Origin: Fulvimonas sp. R45
GTDB lineage: Bacteria > Pseudomonadota > Gammaproteobacteria > Xanthomonadales > Rhodanobacteraceae
Length of the DNA stretch: 57,542 bases
Reading direction: 5' to 3'
NCBI RefSeq assembly: GCF_030504985.1
Contig: NZ_JASERU010000020.1
Location: forward strand, 1-57,542
Shown here in pieces: positions 30,309 to 44,150 of this stretch. The position numbers and the translations under genes were made by a program. Positions within the stretch are counted from its first letter, which is position 1. Every line of letters starts with the position of its first letter. The notes beneath the pieces are model-generated. The model saw nothing but the letters and a program-made list of their open reading frames with translations, ran no database searches and was not told the DNA's origin.

Positions 30309-30347
30309 ATCGTTTCCCCGATTTGCGATCGAATGCCCCGAAACGAT
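30309..30347. promoter_or_regulatory. Inverted repeat upstream of the TonB receptor
   Basis: ATCGTTTC (30309-30316) and GAAACGAT (30340-30347) form a perfect 8-base inverted repeat 23 bases apart, in the 187-base gap between the GH3 stop and the receptor start. It does not resemble the AGCGCT operator at 33.1 kb, so another regulator may act here, or it may be structural. Confidence 0.3.
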
Positions 30348-30370
30348 TGCGATATGTAACCGACTGCCTG

Positions 30371-32911
30371 TTACCGCACCCCCACGCTTGCGCACGACAG
30401 GTCGCGGCGGTTCGCCGCGGCCACGGCGCTGATGCGGATGTCGGCGAAGGACGCGGCGAACGGCGCGTCTGCCCTGATCTCGAACGGCACGTCGACGTGC
30501 GCGAGGTCCGCGCCGCGCCGGGCGAAGCAGGCCAGCGGGATCGACACGCTCTGCCGCGTGCCGGCGGCGTAGCCGGCGAGCACCGGGCCGAGATCGACGC
30601 TGCCGCCGCAGTGGCTGCCGCAGCCCATGGCCAGCGTCACCGGACCCTTCGCCGGGGTGTCGACCACCACGTCGAACTGCAGCGCCGCATGCGCCGCGGC
30701 GAGCCGGGACAGGTCCACCGGCTGCGCGCTGCGCGCCAGGAAACGGGCGGCGCCCAGCCAGGCGACGGCCTTGGCGTCCTGCTGCGTGTTGACCTGCACG
30801 GTGCGCAGGCGCAGCAGCGGATGCTCGCCCGGCCAGGCGGTCTCGCCGTTGAGGTCCGATCCCACCGCCTGTTCGCCGTGCGCCGCGTCCGCGAGGTACA
30901 GCGCGAACGGCGCCACCGCCAGCGTGTGGAACACCGACATGCTGGACGCGTCGGCGCAGGTCTTGACGTCGTCGTGCGCGGGCAGGGCGGGAAGGTCGTG
31001 CCGCGTGGGATAACGCAGGCCGTAGCCCGGCGCGAACAGCCAGCGCGACGGGCCGGCCCGCTCCGCGTCGGGACAGGGCACGCCGGGCCAGGGCCTGGGG
31101 AGGGTGCCGCGGAAGTTGTGGCCGCCGCGGGCGAACAGCACGTCGGCCACGCCGCCGCCTTCGCTGCCCGGCAGCCACGCCATCACGAAGGCATCCGACA
31201 GGTCGAGCACGGGGTTCACGAACAGCGGCCGCCCCGCCACGAACACCACCACCAGCGGCTTGCCCGACTTCGCCACCTTCTCCAGCAGCGCCACGTCTTC
31301 GGGGTAGCGGTCGCCGAAGCGCAGCGTGGACGAGGGCGCGATGTCGCCCATCATCTCCGCGGACGGCGTCTCGCCGACCACGGCCACGATGGCGTCGTAG
31401 TCCTTCGGATCGATACCCTGCGCGTTCTCGCTGAAGGTGACGTTGGCCGCGCCGTCGGCGTCGCGCAAGCCATCCAGGATGCTCTGCGCATTCGGGAAGT
31501 CCGCGTTGGTGTTGTCCGTGCCCTGCCAGGTCAGCGACCAGCCGCCGGCCTGGTTCGACAGGCTGTCGGCGCTCTTGCCGACCACCAGCAGCTTCGTGCC
31601 GTGCTTCAGCGGCAGCACGTCGCGGTTGTTCTTCAGCAGCACCAGCGATTCGCGCACCGCGCGCCGCGCCAGCGCGCGGTCCTGCAGCAGGCGGGCGTCG
31701 CCCGCGCCGGGCAGCTGCGACGGTCGCTTGCCGAACAGGCCCATGCGCAGCTTGGCGCGCACGATGCGGCCGACCGCGTCGTCGATGCGCGCCATCGGGA
31801 TCGCGCCGTCACGGACCTGGCGGATGGTGTTGGCGATGAAGGCCTTCCAGTCCCCGGGCACCATCACCATGTCGATGCCGGCATTGATCGCCTGCGGGCA
31901 GCTGGCGTCGCTGCAGCCGGGCAGCTGGCCGATCGCGTTCCAGTCGGAGACCACGAAGCCCTTGAAGCCCATCCGGTCCTTCAACGCGCCGGTCAGCAGC
32001 GCGCGGGAACCGCTCATCTTGCCGTAGTCGACCCCGCCGGCCACGTCGTCCCAGCTGTTGAACGAGGCCATCACGCTGAGCACGCCGGCCTCGAGCGCGC
32101 CGTAGTAGCCCGCGCCGTGCACGTTGACCATGGTGGCCTTGTCGACCCGCGCCTGGCCCTGGTCGATGCCCTGCCAGGTCGCGCCGTCGCCGATGAAGTG
32201 CTTGGCGGTGGCCATCACGTTGTGCGGGCCGAAGTCGCCCTGCAGGCCTTCCACGTAGGCGCGCGCGTACTCGCGCACCAGCGGGGCCTGGCTGGAGAAG
32301 CTCTCGTAGCTGCGGCCCCAGCGCACGTCCTGCGCCACCGCCAGCGTCGGCGCGAACGCCCAGCTGACGCCGGTGGCGCGCACGGCCCGGGCGGTGGCCG
32401 CGCCGATCTCGCGGACCAGCCCGGGGTCGTGCGCGGCCCCCAGGCCGACGTTGTGGGGAAACAGCGTGGCGCCGTACACGTTGTTGTCGCCGTGCACCGC
32501 GTCGGTGCCCCAGATGACCGGTACCTTGATGGCCATGTCGGTGGACATCGACGCGTCGTAGTAGCGATCGGCCAGCGCCAGCCAGGCCTTGATCGACGCG
32601 TGCTTGTCCATGCCCGGCCACGCGCCGCCGCCGTTGAGCACCGAGCCGAGGTAGTACCTGCGCACGTCGTCCGGGGTGACCGACTTGATCCCGGCCTGGG
32701 TCATCTGGCCGACCTTCTGCGCCAGCGTCATGCCCGCCACGATCCTGCGCGCGCGCGCGTCGAGCGCCGGGTCGCCGGCGTCGGCGCCCTCGATCGTCGG
32801 CCAGTCGGCGTAGTGCGTGGCCGGCGGCAGGCCAGGTCCGGTGGCCCGGGCGCCGGCTGCGTACGCCACGACGGCCATCGCGACCAGCCCGCACCAGTGA
32901 CGACTGTTCAT
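30371..32911 (-). CDS. Secreted GH3 beta-glucosidase / exo-beta-glucanase (ExoP-like)
   Basis: Glycoside hydrolase family 3 enzyme of 846 residues. A signal peptide (WCGLVAMAVVAYAAGARA) is followed by the TIM-barrel domain (about 40-370) with AVHGDNNVYGATLFPHNVGLGA, KHFIGDG and the nucleophile Asp323 in VVSDWNAIG. The alpha/beta sandwich follows (about 390-600, ESLVLLKNNRDVLPLK, GSEGGGVADVLFARGG). The last 200 residues look like the galactose-binding-like domain of ExoP glucanases. The ATG at MNSRHW has GAGGGG 8 bases before it; an upstream ATG (32929) is less likely. A sigma70 promoter overlapped by two copies of a LacI-type operator lies upstream, so the enzyme should be repressed until its sugar is present. 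Confidence 0.92.
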   Translation of the reverse strand: MNSRHWCGLVAMAVVAYAAGARATGPGLPPATHYADWPTIEGADAGDPALDARARRIVAGMTLAQKVGQMTQAGIKSVTPDDVRRYYLGSVLNGGGAWPGMDKHASIKAWLALADRYYDASMSTDMAIKVPVIWGTDAVHGDNNVYGATLFPHNVGLGAAHDPGLVREIGAATARAVRATGVSWAFAPTLAVAQDVRWGRSYESFSSQAPLVREYARAYVEGLQGDFGPHNVMATAKHFIGDGATWQGIDQGQARVDKATMVNVHGAGYYGALEAGVLSVMASFNSWDDVAGGVDYGKMSGSRALLTGALKDRMGFKGFVVSDWNAIGQLPGCSDASCPQAINAGIDMVMVPGDWKAFIANTIRQVRDGAIPMARIDDAVGRIVRAKLRMGLFGKRPSQLPGAGDARLLQDRALARRAVRESLVLLKNNRDVLPLKHGTKLLVVGKSADSLSNQAGGWSLTWQGTDNTNADFPNAQSILDGLRDADGAANVTFSENAQGIDPKDYDAIVAVVGETPSAEMMGDIAPSSTLRFGDRYPEDVALLEKVAKSGKPLVVVFVAGRPLFVNPVLDLSDAFVMAWLPGSEGGGVADVLFARGGHNFRGTLPRPWPGVPCPDAERAGPSRWLFAPGYGLRYPTRHDLPALPAHDDVKTCADASSMSVFHTLAVAPFALYLADAAHGEQAVGSDLNGETAWPGEHPLLRLRTVQVNTQQDAKAVAWLGAARFLARSAQPVDLSRLAAAHAALQFDVVVDTPAKGPVTLAMGCGSHCGGSVDLGPVLAGYAAGTRQSVSIPLACFARRGADLAHVDVPFEIRADAPFAASFADIRISAVAAANRRDLSCASVGVR

Positions 32912-33075
32912 CAAGCCTGCCCCTCGCATGCCTTGTGTTTCCCGTCGCGCGGCCTCGCCGTCCCGCCGGCGTGGCCGAAGCCGCCGCAGGGCATCCGCGA
33001 AGTTGCCGCGGTGGTCGTCGTTGCCCGTTCCCCATGCGCTGTGCGCCGCGGCGTGCCGGCTTTCGCGCCCGTCGC

Positions 33076-33125
33076 AAGCTAATCAAATGTACAAGCGCTG
33101 TCAATACGAAATACAAGCGCTGGCA
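33076..33125 (-). promoter_or_regulatory. GH3 promoter with tandem LacI-type operators
   Basis: On the minus strand TTGACA (33099-33104) and TAGCTT (33076-33081) are 17 bases apart, a near-ideal sigma70 promoter for the GH3 gene. TACAAGCGCTGTCA (33090-33103) covers the spacer and -35, and TACAAGCGCTGGCA (33112-33125) repeats it 22 bases upstream; they differ at one of 14 positions. The core AGCGCT is palindromic, as in LacI-family operators. The adjacent divergent lacI gene is the obvious source of the repressor. The 311-base gap 32912-33222 contains nothing else recognisable except the lacI promoter. Confidence 0.75.
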
Positions 33126-33155
33126 TTTTTGTCGGGAAAACGCGGATCCGGATGG

Positions 33156-33182
33156 TTGCACGCCTTCCGCTTGGGGTAGCAT
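33156..33182 (+). promoter_or_regulatory. Probable promoter of the lacI-type gene
   Basis: TTGCAC (33156-33161) and TAGCAT (33177-33182) are 15 bases apart, giving a transcript start about 30 bases before the chosen ATG. The nearer operator copy lies about 30 bases upstream of the -35, so autoregulation is plausible. Confidence 0.45.
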
Positions 33183-33222
33183 GACCCGCTGCACAGTCAC
33201 ACGGGGCAGGGGCTGCCGACAC

Positions 33223-34236
33223 ATGCCTGCGAGAATCGAAGACGTCGCCGCGCATGCCGGCGTGTCCACCAAGACGGTGTCCCGCGTCCTCAACGGCCAC
33301 CCGACCGTGCGGCCCAAACTGCGCGCCCGGATCGAGGCCTCGATCCGGGCGCTCAACTACGTGCCCAACCCGTCGGCACGCGGCCTGGCGGGCAACCGCT
33401 CGTACCTGGTCGCGCTGCTGTACGACAACCCGACCGCCGGCTCCAGCTACATCATGGAACTGATCGTGGGCGTGCTGCAGGCCTGCAAGGAGACGCCGTA
33501 CAACGCGGTGCTGCATCCCTTCGAGGCCTCGGACGACCTGGTCGCGCGCATCGACGGCTTCGTGGCGCAGCACCGCCCCGACGCGCTGGTCCTGGTGCCG
33601 CCGCACGCGAACAACACCAGGCTGATGCAGCGGCTCGACGAGCTCGACATCCGCTACGCCACCCTTTCCTCGAAGTCGCGCCAGGCGCGCATCGACATCG
33701 GCTTCGACGAGCGCAAGGCGGCGGCGGACATCGTGGAGCACCTGATCTCGCTCGGGCACCGCCGGATCGGCCACGTCGCCGGCCTGAAAGGGCACGGCGC
33801 GTGCGCGTGGCGGTTGAACGGCTACCGCGACGCGCTGCGCCGGGCCGGCATCGAGTACGACGAGTCGCTGGTCGCGGAGGGCGATTTCGCCTTCGCCTCC
33901 GGCATGGCCGGCGCGAAGGCGCTGCTCGGCCGGCGCCATCCGCCCACGGCGATCTTCGCCGCCAACGACGACATGGCCTGCGGCGTGATGCGCGAGGCCT
34001 ACGAGCGCGGCCTGTCCGTACCCGGCGACCTTTCGGTCTGCGGCTTCGACGACACGCCGGTGTCGCTGCTGATCTCCCCCGGCCTGACCACCGTGCACCA
34101 GCCGTGCCGCGAAATGGGGCGCCTGGCGGTGGAAAGCGTGCTGAGCTCGATCCGCGACCCGGCCCTGCAGCAGCGCAAGCGCGTGCCGTACCAGCTGGAA
34201 CTGCGCGCCTCCACGGCGGCGCCCGGAAAGCGGTAG
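33223..34236 (+). CDS. LacI-family transcriptional regulator
   Basis: A 337-residue repressor. An N-terminal LacI helix-turn-helix (residues 3-24, RIEDVAAHAGVSTKTVSRVLNG) with hinge helix region YVPNPSARGLAGNRS is followed by a periplasmic-binding-protein-like effector domain (about 60-330) with LVALLYDNPTAGSSYIMELI, GHRRIGHVAGLKGHG, AIFAANDDMACGVM and GFDDTPVS. The start at MPARIEDV places the helix-turn-helix at the N-terminus as usual; an in-frame ATG at 33181 falls in the predicted -10. It is divergent from the GH3 gene, with tandem operators between, and upstream of the MFS transporter. It most likely answers to the sugar released by the GH3 enzyme. Confidence 0.93.
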   Translation: MPARIEDVAAHAGVSTKTVSRVLNGHPTVRPKLRARIEASIRALNYVPNPSARGLAGNRSYLVALLYDNPTAGSSYIMELIVGVLQACKETPYNAVLHPFEASDDLVARIDGFVAQHRPDALVLVPPHANNTRLMQRLDELDIRYATLSSKSRQARIDIGFDERKAAADIVEHLISLGHRRIGHVAGLKGHGACAWRLNGYRDALRRAGIEYDESLVAEGDFAFASGMAGAKALLGRRHPPTAIFAANDDMACGVMREAYERGLSVPGDLSVCGFDDTPVSLLISPGLTTVHQPCREMGRLAVESVLSSIRDPALQQRKRVPYQLELRASTAAPGKR

Positions 34237-34279
34237 GCACTGCTTCGGCGGCACGGCGGTTCCCCGCCGGATGCTGAAG

Positions 34280-34297
34280 GGCATGGGTTCCCATGCC
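34280..34297 (+). terminator. Short palindrome between lacI and MFS genes
   Basis: GGCATGGG-TT-CCCATGCC, 44 bases after the lacI stop. The two-base loop is tight and there is no T-run, so it could instead be a protein site upstream of the transporter. Confidence 0.3.
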
Positions 34298-34358
34298 GCC
34301 GGCTGAAGGCACAATGGCGCCCTGGGGACGGAACTGGCGCAGGGGAGCTGGGGGCCGG

Positions 34359-35636
34359 ATGAAGGTGGGCGACAAGAGGCTCGAGGCCACGATGCCGCGG
34401 CGGGGCGGTCCGGCGGGCGAGCGCGTCGGCTGGCCGTTCGTGGCGGCCTATGCCATCGCCTATACGGGCATGTGGATGGCGTTGCTGTCGCCGGTCCTGG
34501 TGGGGCTGACGCTGCGCACGCGGGCGATCGACGCCGCGCATGCCCCCGCCGATCTGTCGCTGGTGATGGGCGTGGGGGCGCTGCTCGCGCTGTTCGGCAA
34601 CCCGTTCTTCGGCCACCTGTCGGACCGCACCACCTCGCGCTTCGGCATGCGCCGGCCCTGGCTGCTCGGCGGCGCGCTGGGCGGGGCGGCGGGGTTGGCT
34701 GTCGTGGCGCAGGCCGCGTCGGTGCCGCAGCTGCTGTTCGGCTGGTGCGTTGCGCAGCTGGCCTACAACGCGCAGCTGGCCGCGCTGGTGGCGATCCTGC
34801 CCGACCAGGTGCCGCCGCGGCAGCGTGGCATGGTGTCCGGCATCGTGGGCGTCAGCCTGCCGGTGGGCATGGTGGGCGGCACCTGCCTGGTGCAGGCGAT
34901 CGCGGATTCGACCCTGGCGATGTTCCTGCTGCCTGCCGCCATCGCGGTGCTCGGCGCGGCCTGTCTGGCATGGGTGCTGCCGGACCGCCGGCTGGCCCTG
35001 GCGCAGCGGCCGCGCTACGGCCTGCACGAATTCCTCGCCAGCTTCTGGGTCAACCCCCGGCGCTTCCCCGACTTCGGCTGGGCCTGGAGCAGCCGCTTCC
35101 TGCTGTTCGCCGGCGTGGCGGTGCTGATGACCTACCAGGGGTTCTACCTGATCCAGCAGCTGGGCCGCGCGCCGGCCGAGGTGCCGCGGCTGGTGTTCCT
35201 GTCCACGCTGGTGCATGCCTGCGCGGCGATGGTGTCCGGCGTCGCGGGTGGCTGGCTTTCCGATGCCGTCGGGCGGCGCAAGCCCTTCGTGGCCGGGGCG
35301 GCGCTGGTCTACGCACTGGCGTTGCTGGTCATCGCCTTCGCCGCTTCGTATCCCGGCTTCCTGGCGGGCATGGCGATCGCCGGTGCCGGCCAGGGGATGT
35401 ATCTTGCGGTCAACCTCGCGCTGGTGACCGACGTGCTGCCGGACCGCGAGGTCCACGCGGCCAGGAACCTCGGCATCCTCAACATCGCCAACGTCCTGCC
35501 GCAGTCGCTGATGCCGGCGCTGGCCCCCGCCATCCTGCTCGCGGACTGGGGGAGCTACACGGCCCTGTTCGTGATGGCGGCGGTGCCCGTCGCGCTGGGC
35601 GCATGGGCCATCCGGCCCGTGCGCGGGGTGCGCTGA
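34359..35636 (+). CDS. MFS transporter (likely sugar)
   Basis: A 425-residue inner-membrane carrier with about 12 hydrophobic helices. MFS signature loops are seen after the second helix (GNPFFGHLSDRTTSRFGMRRPW) and again in the second half (AGGWLSDAVGRRKPF). The long GxLSDR-type loop with RFGMRRPWLLGG resembles the sucrose/GPH-like sugar carriers. The ATG was chosen for the GGGGAGCTGGGGG before it; other ATGs lie upstream. Its place beside lacI, GH3 and a TonB receptor suggests it moves the released sugar from periplasm to cytoplasm. It converges on amtB 34 bases farther on. Confidence 0.85.
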   Translation: MKVGDKRLEATMPRRGGPAGERVGWPFVAAYAIAYTGMWMALLSPVLVGLTLRTRAIDAAHAPADLSLVMGVGALLALFGNPFFGHLSDRTTSRFGMRRPWLLGGALGGAAGLAVVAQAASVPQLLFGWCVAQLAYNAQLAALVAILPDQVPPRQRGMVSGIVGVSLPVGMVGGTCLVQAIADSTLAMFLLPAAIAVLGAACLAWVLPDRRLALAQRPRYGLHEFLASFWVNPRRFPDFGWAWSSRFLLFAGVAVLMTYQGFYLIQQLGRAPAEVPRLVFLSTLVHACAAMVSGVAGGWLSDAVGRRKPFVAGAALVYALALLVIAFAASYPGFLAGMAIAGAGQGMYLAVNLALVTDVLPDREVHAARNLGILNIANVLPQSLMPALAPAILLADWGSYTALFVMAAVPVALGAWAIRPVRGVR

Positions 35637-35670
35637 GGCGTTTGCCTGCGCCGCCCCGGCGCGGCCGGCT

Positions 35671-39510
<3,840 letters not shown>

Positions 39511-39518
39511 TGCCTTTC

Positions 39519-39628
39519 CCTTCTCCCTCCGGGAGAAGGTGCCCGCAGGGCGGATGAGGGTACGGACGGAGCGGGCGTTCCGTTCCAACCGAACCCTCAC
39601 CCCAACCCCTCTCCCGGTGGGAGAGGGG
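39519..39628. repeat. Palindrome pair inside the suf operon (sufB-sufC gap)
   Basis: CCTTCTCCC-TCC-GGGAGAAGG (39519-39539) and CCCCTCTCCC-GGT-GGGAGAGGGG (39606-39628), joined by sequence that includes ACCCTCACCCC. This is the same type of element as at 1.2, 13.0, 41.8 and 52.4 kb. Confidence 0.75.
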
Positions 39629-39647
39629 CTCAAGACCAGGAACAACC

Positions 39648-40411
<764 letters not shown>

Positions 40412-40415
<4 letters not shown>

Positions 40416-41713
40416 GCGAGCCGGCCGTGCCCTTCGTGGCCTCCACCTTGGCCGCGCCGCTGCCGCCCAGCGGCATCGGCTGGCTGGACGAGGCGCGCCG
40501 CGAGAACCTGGCCGCCTTCGCCGACGCCGGCCTGCCCGACACGCGGGTGGAAGCGTGGAAGTACACCGCGCTGCGCGCGCTGGCCCAGCGCCGCTTCGTG
40601 CAGGGCGATGCGCAAGCCGCCACGCGCGAGGTTGACGCGGCCGCGCTCGCGCTGCCGGGGCTCGACGGCCCGCGGCTGGTGTTCGTCAACGGCGTGTTCC
40701 GCGGCGACCTGTCGGACCTCGCGAACCTGCCGGCCGGGTTGACCCTGCAGCCGCTGTCGCAGGCCCTGGCGCAGGATGCCGAGCCGTTGCGCTTCGCGCT
40801 GTCGCGCCGCTACCGCGAGCGCGGCGACGCCTTCGCCCGCCTCAACGCGGCACAGGCCGCCGACGGCGTGGTGCTGCGCGTGGCCGCGGGTGCGAAGATC
40901 GCCACGCCGGTGCAGCTGGCTTTCGTGGGCGTCGCGGCCGAAGGCGAACTCGCCTGGCACGCGCGCACCGTGGTCGAGCTGGGCGAGGGCGCCGAACTGG
41001 CGCTGGTCGAACGCCATGTCGGCAGCGGCGTCGCGCGCCAGCTCGGCACCCTGGTTGCCGACCTGGTGCTGCGCGACGACGCCCGCCTGAGCCATGTGCT
41101 GGTGCAGGACGCGGCGCCGGAAGCCGTGCTCGTCCACCGCCATGCGCTGCAACTGGGCGCGCGGGCGCACGTGTCGTTGCACGCGCTGGAACTGGGCGGC
41201 TCACTGGTGCGTCACGACCTGCAGGCCGAACTGGCCGGCGACGGCGCGCGCCTCGACACGCGCGGCGTGTTCGTGCCGCGCGGCCGCCAGCACATCGACA
41301 CCCAACTGGCGATCCGCCACCAGGCCCTGGACACCGCCTCCAGTTCGACGTGGCGCGGCGTGGCCGACGGCCGCGCGCGCGGCGTGTTCCGCGGCGCCAT
41401 CGTGGTGGCCCCGGGCGCCGACGGCGCCGACGCCCGCCTCAGCAACAAGAACCTGCTGCTGTCGCCGAACGCCGAAATCGACACCAAGCCGGAACTGGAG
41501 ATCTACGCCGACGAGGTGCAGGCCGCGCATGGCGCCACCGTGGGCCAGCTCGACGAGCGCGCGCTGTTCTACCTGCGCTCGCGCGGCATCCCGCAGGCCG
41601 AGGCGCGCACCCTGCTGACCGCCGCGTTCTGTCGCGCGGTGCTCGACGACCTGCCGGACGCGGCGCTGCGCGAGCACCTCGATGGCCTGCTGGCGGTAAG
41701 GCTGCCGGCATGA
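40412..41713 (+). CDS. sufD: Fe-S cluster assembly protein SufD
   Basis: A 433-residue partner of SufB in the scaffold, required for iron entry into the cluster. The N-terminal VEAWKYTALRALAQRRF and the C-terminal beta-helix core with FRGAIVVAPGADGADARLSNKNLLLS, IDTKPELEIYADEVQAAHGATVGQLDERALFYLRSRG mark the family. The conserved His of the HGAT stretch matches the position described as functional in E. coli SufD (His360). ATG overlaps the sufC stop. A palindrome cluster of about 130 bases follows before sufS. Confidence 0.96.
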
Positions 41714-41748
41714 CGCGCTTCCGCCAGTGAGGGAGCGCCCGCCTTTCT

Positions 41749-41880
41749 CCTCCCCCTGCTCGCAGGGGGAGGCCGGGAGGGGGCAGGCTTGCCGCAAGCC
41801 TGCCCCCTCCCCAACCCTCTCCTGCGAAGCAGGGGAGGGAGCTACAGACACTTCTCCTCGCCCTGCGTGCAGGAGAGGGC
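41749..41880. repeat. Palindrome cluster between sufD and sufS
   Basis: CCTCCCCCTGC/GCAGGGGGAGG (41749-41772), GGCAGGCTTGC/GCAAGCCTGCC (41782-41804), then two imperfect copies (CTCCTGCGAAGCAGGGGAG and CTCCTCGCCCTGCGTGCAGGAG). It is a second interruption of the suf operon by the same kind of DNA. Confidence 0.7.
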
Positions 41881-41900
41881 GCCAACACGGAAACCCCGAG

Positions 41901-43145
41901 ATGAACGCCAAAGCCGACGCCACGCCCGCCCTCGACCTCGCCCGCATCCGCGCCGACTTCCCGCTGCTCGCGCGCCAGGTGCACGGCAAGCCGCTGGTAT
42001 ATCTCGACAACGCCAACACCAGCCAGAAGCCGCGCCAGGTGATCGAGGCGGTGGATCGCCACTACCGCGAGCACAACGCCAACGTGGCGCGCGCGGTGCA
42101 TCAACTGGGCGAGGAAGCCACCGGTGCCTACGAGGGCGCACGCGACGCGCTGGCGCGCTTCATCAACGCGCCGTCGCGCAACGAAGTGGTGCTCACCTCG
42201 GGCACCACGCAGGCCACCAACCTGGTCGCCTACAGCTACGCACTGCCGCGGCTGCAGCCCGGCGACGCGATTCTCACCACGGTGATGGAGCACCACGCCA
42301 ACATCGTGCCGTGGCAGCTGGTGGCCGCGCGCAGCGGCGCCACGGTGAAGGCCGCGCCGATCGACGGGCGCGGCGAGCTGATCGTGGAGAAGTTCGTCGA
42401 ACTGCTCACGCCGGAGGTGAAGCTGGCCTGCGTCGGCCATGTCTCCAACGTGCTGGGCACGGTCAACCCGGTGCGCGAACTGGCCAGGGAATGCCGCAAG
42501 CGCGGCATCCCGCTGCTGGTGGACGGCTCGCAGGCGGTGCCGCACCGGCCGGTGGACGTGCAGGCGCTGGGCTGCGACTTCTACGCGCTGACCGGCCACA
42601 AGATGCTGGCGCCCACGGGCACCGGCGCGCTGTGGGCGAAGAAGGAACATCTCGACGCGATGCCGCCGTTCTTCGGCGGCGGCGAGATGATCCGCGAGGT
42701 GCGGTTCGGCGGCACCACCTTCGCCGACCCGCCGCACAAGTTCGAGGCCGGCACGCCCAACATCGCCGGCTTCGCCGGCGTGGCCGCGGCGCTCGACTAC
42801 TACGCCTCGCTGGGCTTCGACGCCATCCGCGCCCACGAGCGTGCGTTGCTCGACCATGCCACCGCGCGCCTGCGCGAGGTGCCGGGCCTGCGCATCATCG
42901 GCGAGGCGGCGGAGAAGGAGCCGGTGATCTCGTTCCTGCTGGAAGGCGCGCAGGCCACCGACCTCGCCACCCTGCTGGACCTGGAAGGCGTGGCGGTGCG
43001 CTCCGGCCACCATTGCGCGCATCCGCTGATGCAGTTCTTCGGCGTGCCCGCCACGCTGCGCGCCTCGCTGGCGTTCTACAACACGCACGAGGAAGTGGAC
43101 GCCTTCGTCGCCGCGCTGCTCAAGGTGCGCAAGCTGCTGATGTAG
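41901..43145 (+). CDS. sufS: Cysteine desulfurase SufS
   Basis: PLP enzyme of 414 residues that takes sulfur from cysteine for cluster assembly. YLDNANTSQKP at the N-terminus, the PLP lysine Lys234 in TGHKMLAPTG and the active-site Cys372 in RSGHHCAHPLM define group II desulfurases. SufS normally needs SufE or SufU to accept sulfur; neither is in this window. The start was chosen at MNAKADATPALDL, shortly before the first conserved helix. It ends 72 bases before the acyltransferase. Confidence 0.96.
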   Translation: MNAKADATPALDLARIRADFPLLARQVHGKPLVYLDNANTSQKPRQVIEAVDRHYREHNANVARAVHQLGEEATGAYEGARDALARFINAPSRNEVVLTSGTTQATNLVAYSYALPRLQPGDAILTTVMEHHANIVPWQLVAARSGATVKAAPIDGRGELIVEKFVELLTPEVKLACVGHVSNVLGTVNPVRELARECRKRGIPLLVDGSQAVPHRPVDVQALGCDFYALTGHKMLAPTGTGALWAKKEHLDAMPPFFGGGEMIREVRFGGTTFADPPHKFEAGTPNIAGFAGVAAALDYYASLGFDAIRAHERALLDHATARLREVPGLRIIGEAAEKEPVISFLLEGAQATDLATLLDLEGVAVRSGHHCAHPLMQFFGVPATLRASLAFYNTHEEVDAFVAALLKVRKLLM

Positions 43146-43217
43146 CCGCGCCCGCCGCGCATTGAACGAAGGTCGCAGGCCGGCGTACCGGGCCTGCGGG
43201 TACCCTTGCGTTTCCCG

Positions 43218-44147
43218 ATGACCGTGAATCCCATGCTCGCCTCGCTGCCCCGCCCGATCCGCGTCCCCCTCGTCGTGCTGCTGCTGGCGCTCAACGTGGT
43301 GGCGCACGTCGTGCCGTTGTTCGCGCTGACCCTGTTGAAGCTGCTGCTGCCGCTGGCGGCGTTCCGCCGGGCCTGCTCGCACGGGCTGGTGGCGATCGCG
43401 GAAAGCTGGATCGGCGTGAACAACGCGCTGTTCGGCCTGTTCACCCGCATCCGCTGGCAGGTGGAAGGCCTGGACGGCCTGCGCCGCGACCGCAGTTACC
43501 TGGTGCTGTGCAACCACCAGAGCTGGGTCGACATCCCGGTGCTGCAGAAGCTGTTCAACCGGCGCATCCCATTCCTGCGCTTCTTTCTCAAGCAGCAGCT
43601 GGTCTGGGTGCCGCTGCTGGGGCCGGCGTGGTGGGCGCTGGATTTTCCCTTCATGAAGCGCTACTCCCGCGAGACGCTGGCGAAACACCCGGAACTGCGC
43701 GGGCGCGACCGCGAGGCCACCCGGCGCGCCTGCACGAAGTTCCGCCACCTGCCGGTGTCGGTGATGAACTTCGTCGAGGGCACCCGCTTCACCCCGGCCA
43801 AGCACGACGCCCAGGCGTCGCCGTACCGCCACCTGCTGCGGCCGCGCGCGGGCGGGCTGGCCTTCGTGCTTGACGCGATGGGCGATGCGCTGCACGCCAT
43901 CCTCGACGTCACCATCGTCTACGCGGACGGACCGTGCAGCATGGCGGACCTGGTCGCCGGCCGCATTCGCGACATCCGATTGCACGTGTGCGAACGGCCG
44001 GTCGAACCGTCGCTGCGTGGCGACTACGAGAACGACGCGGCCTTCCGCGAACGCTTCCAGGCGTGGGTCAACGCGCTGTGGCAGGCGAAGGACGCCCAAG
44101 TCGGCCGCATGCTCGCGTCCGCCGCCGGCCCTGCAAGAGGAGATTGA
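43218..44147 (+). CDS. PlsC/YihG-type acyltransferase
   Basis: Inner-membrane glycerolipid acyltransferase of 309 residues. Two hydrophobic N-terminal segments precede the catalytic H-x4-D box NHQSWVD (His100, Asp105) and the later FVEGTRF block that binds the glycerol phosphate. Length and the SVMNFVEGTRFT..K pattern resemble the YihG (PlsC-like) group, which acylates lysophospholipids. The ATG at MTVNPML was chosen over a TTG 12 bases upstream. It is 3 bases before the panE-like gene, so the two are co-transcribed; whether transcription continues from suf is not certain. Confidence 0.85.
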   Translation: MTVNPMLASLPRPIRVPLVVLLLALNVVAHVVPLFALTLLKLLLPLAAFRRACSHGLVAIAESWIGVNNALFGLFTRIRWQVEGLDGLRRDRSYLVLCNHQSWVDIPVLQKLFNRRIPFLRFFLKQQLVWVPLLGPAWWALDFPFMKRYSRETLAKHPELRGRDREATRRACTKFRHLPVSVMNFVEGTRFTPAKHDAQASPYRHLLRPRAGGLAFVLDAMGDALHAILDVTIVYADGPCSMADLVAGRIRDIRLHVCERPVEPSLRGDYENDAAFRERFQAWVNALWQAKDAQVGRMLASAAGPARGD

Positions 44148-44150
44148 ACG

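Noticed and set aside
33181-33222. Upstream ATG start for the LacI gene
   Set aside because: It falls inside the predicted -10 box and puts extra residues before the helix-turn-helix.
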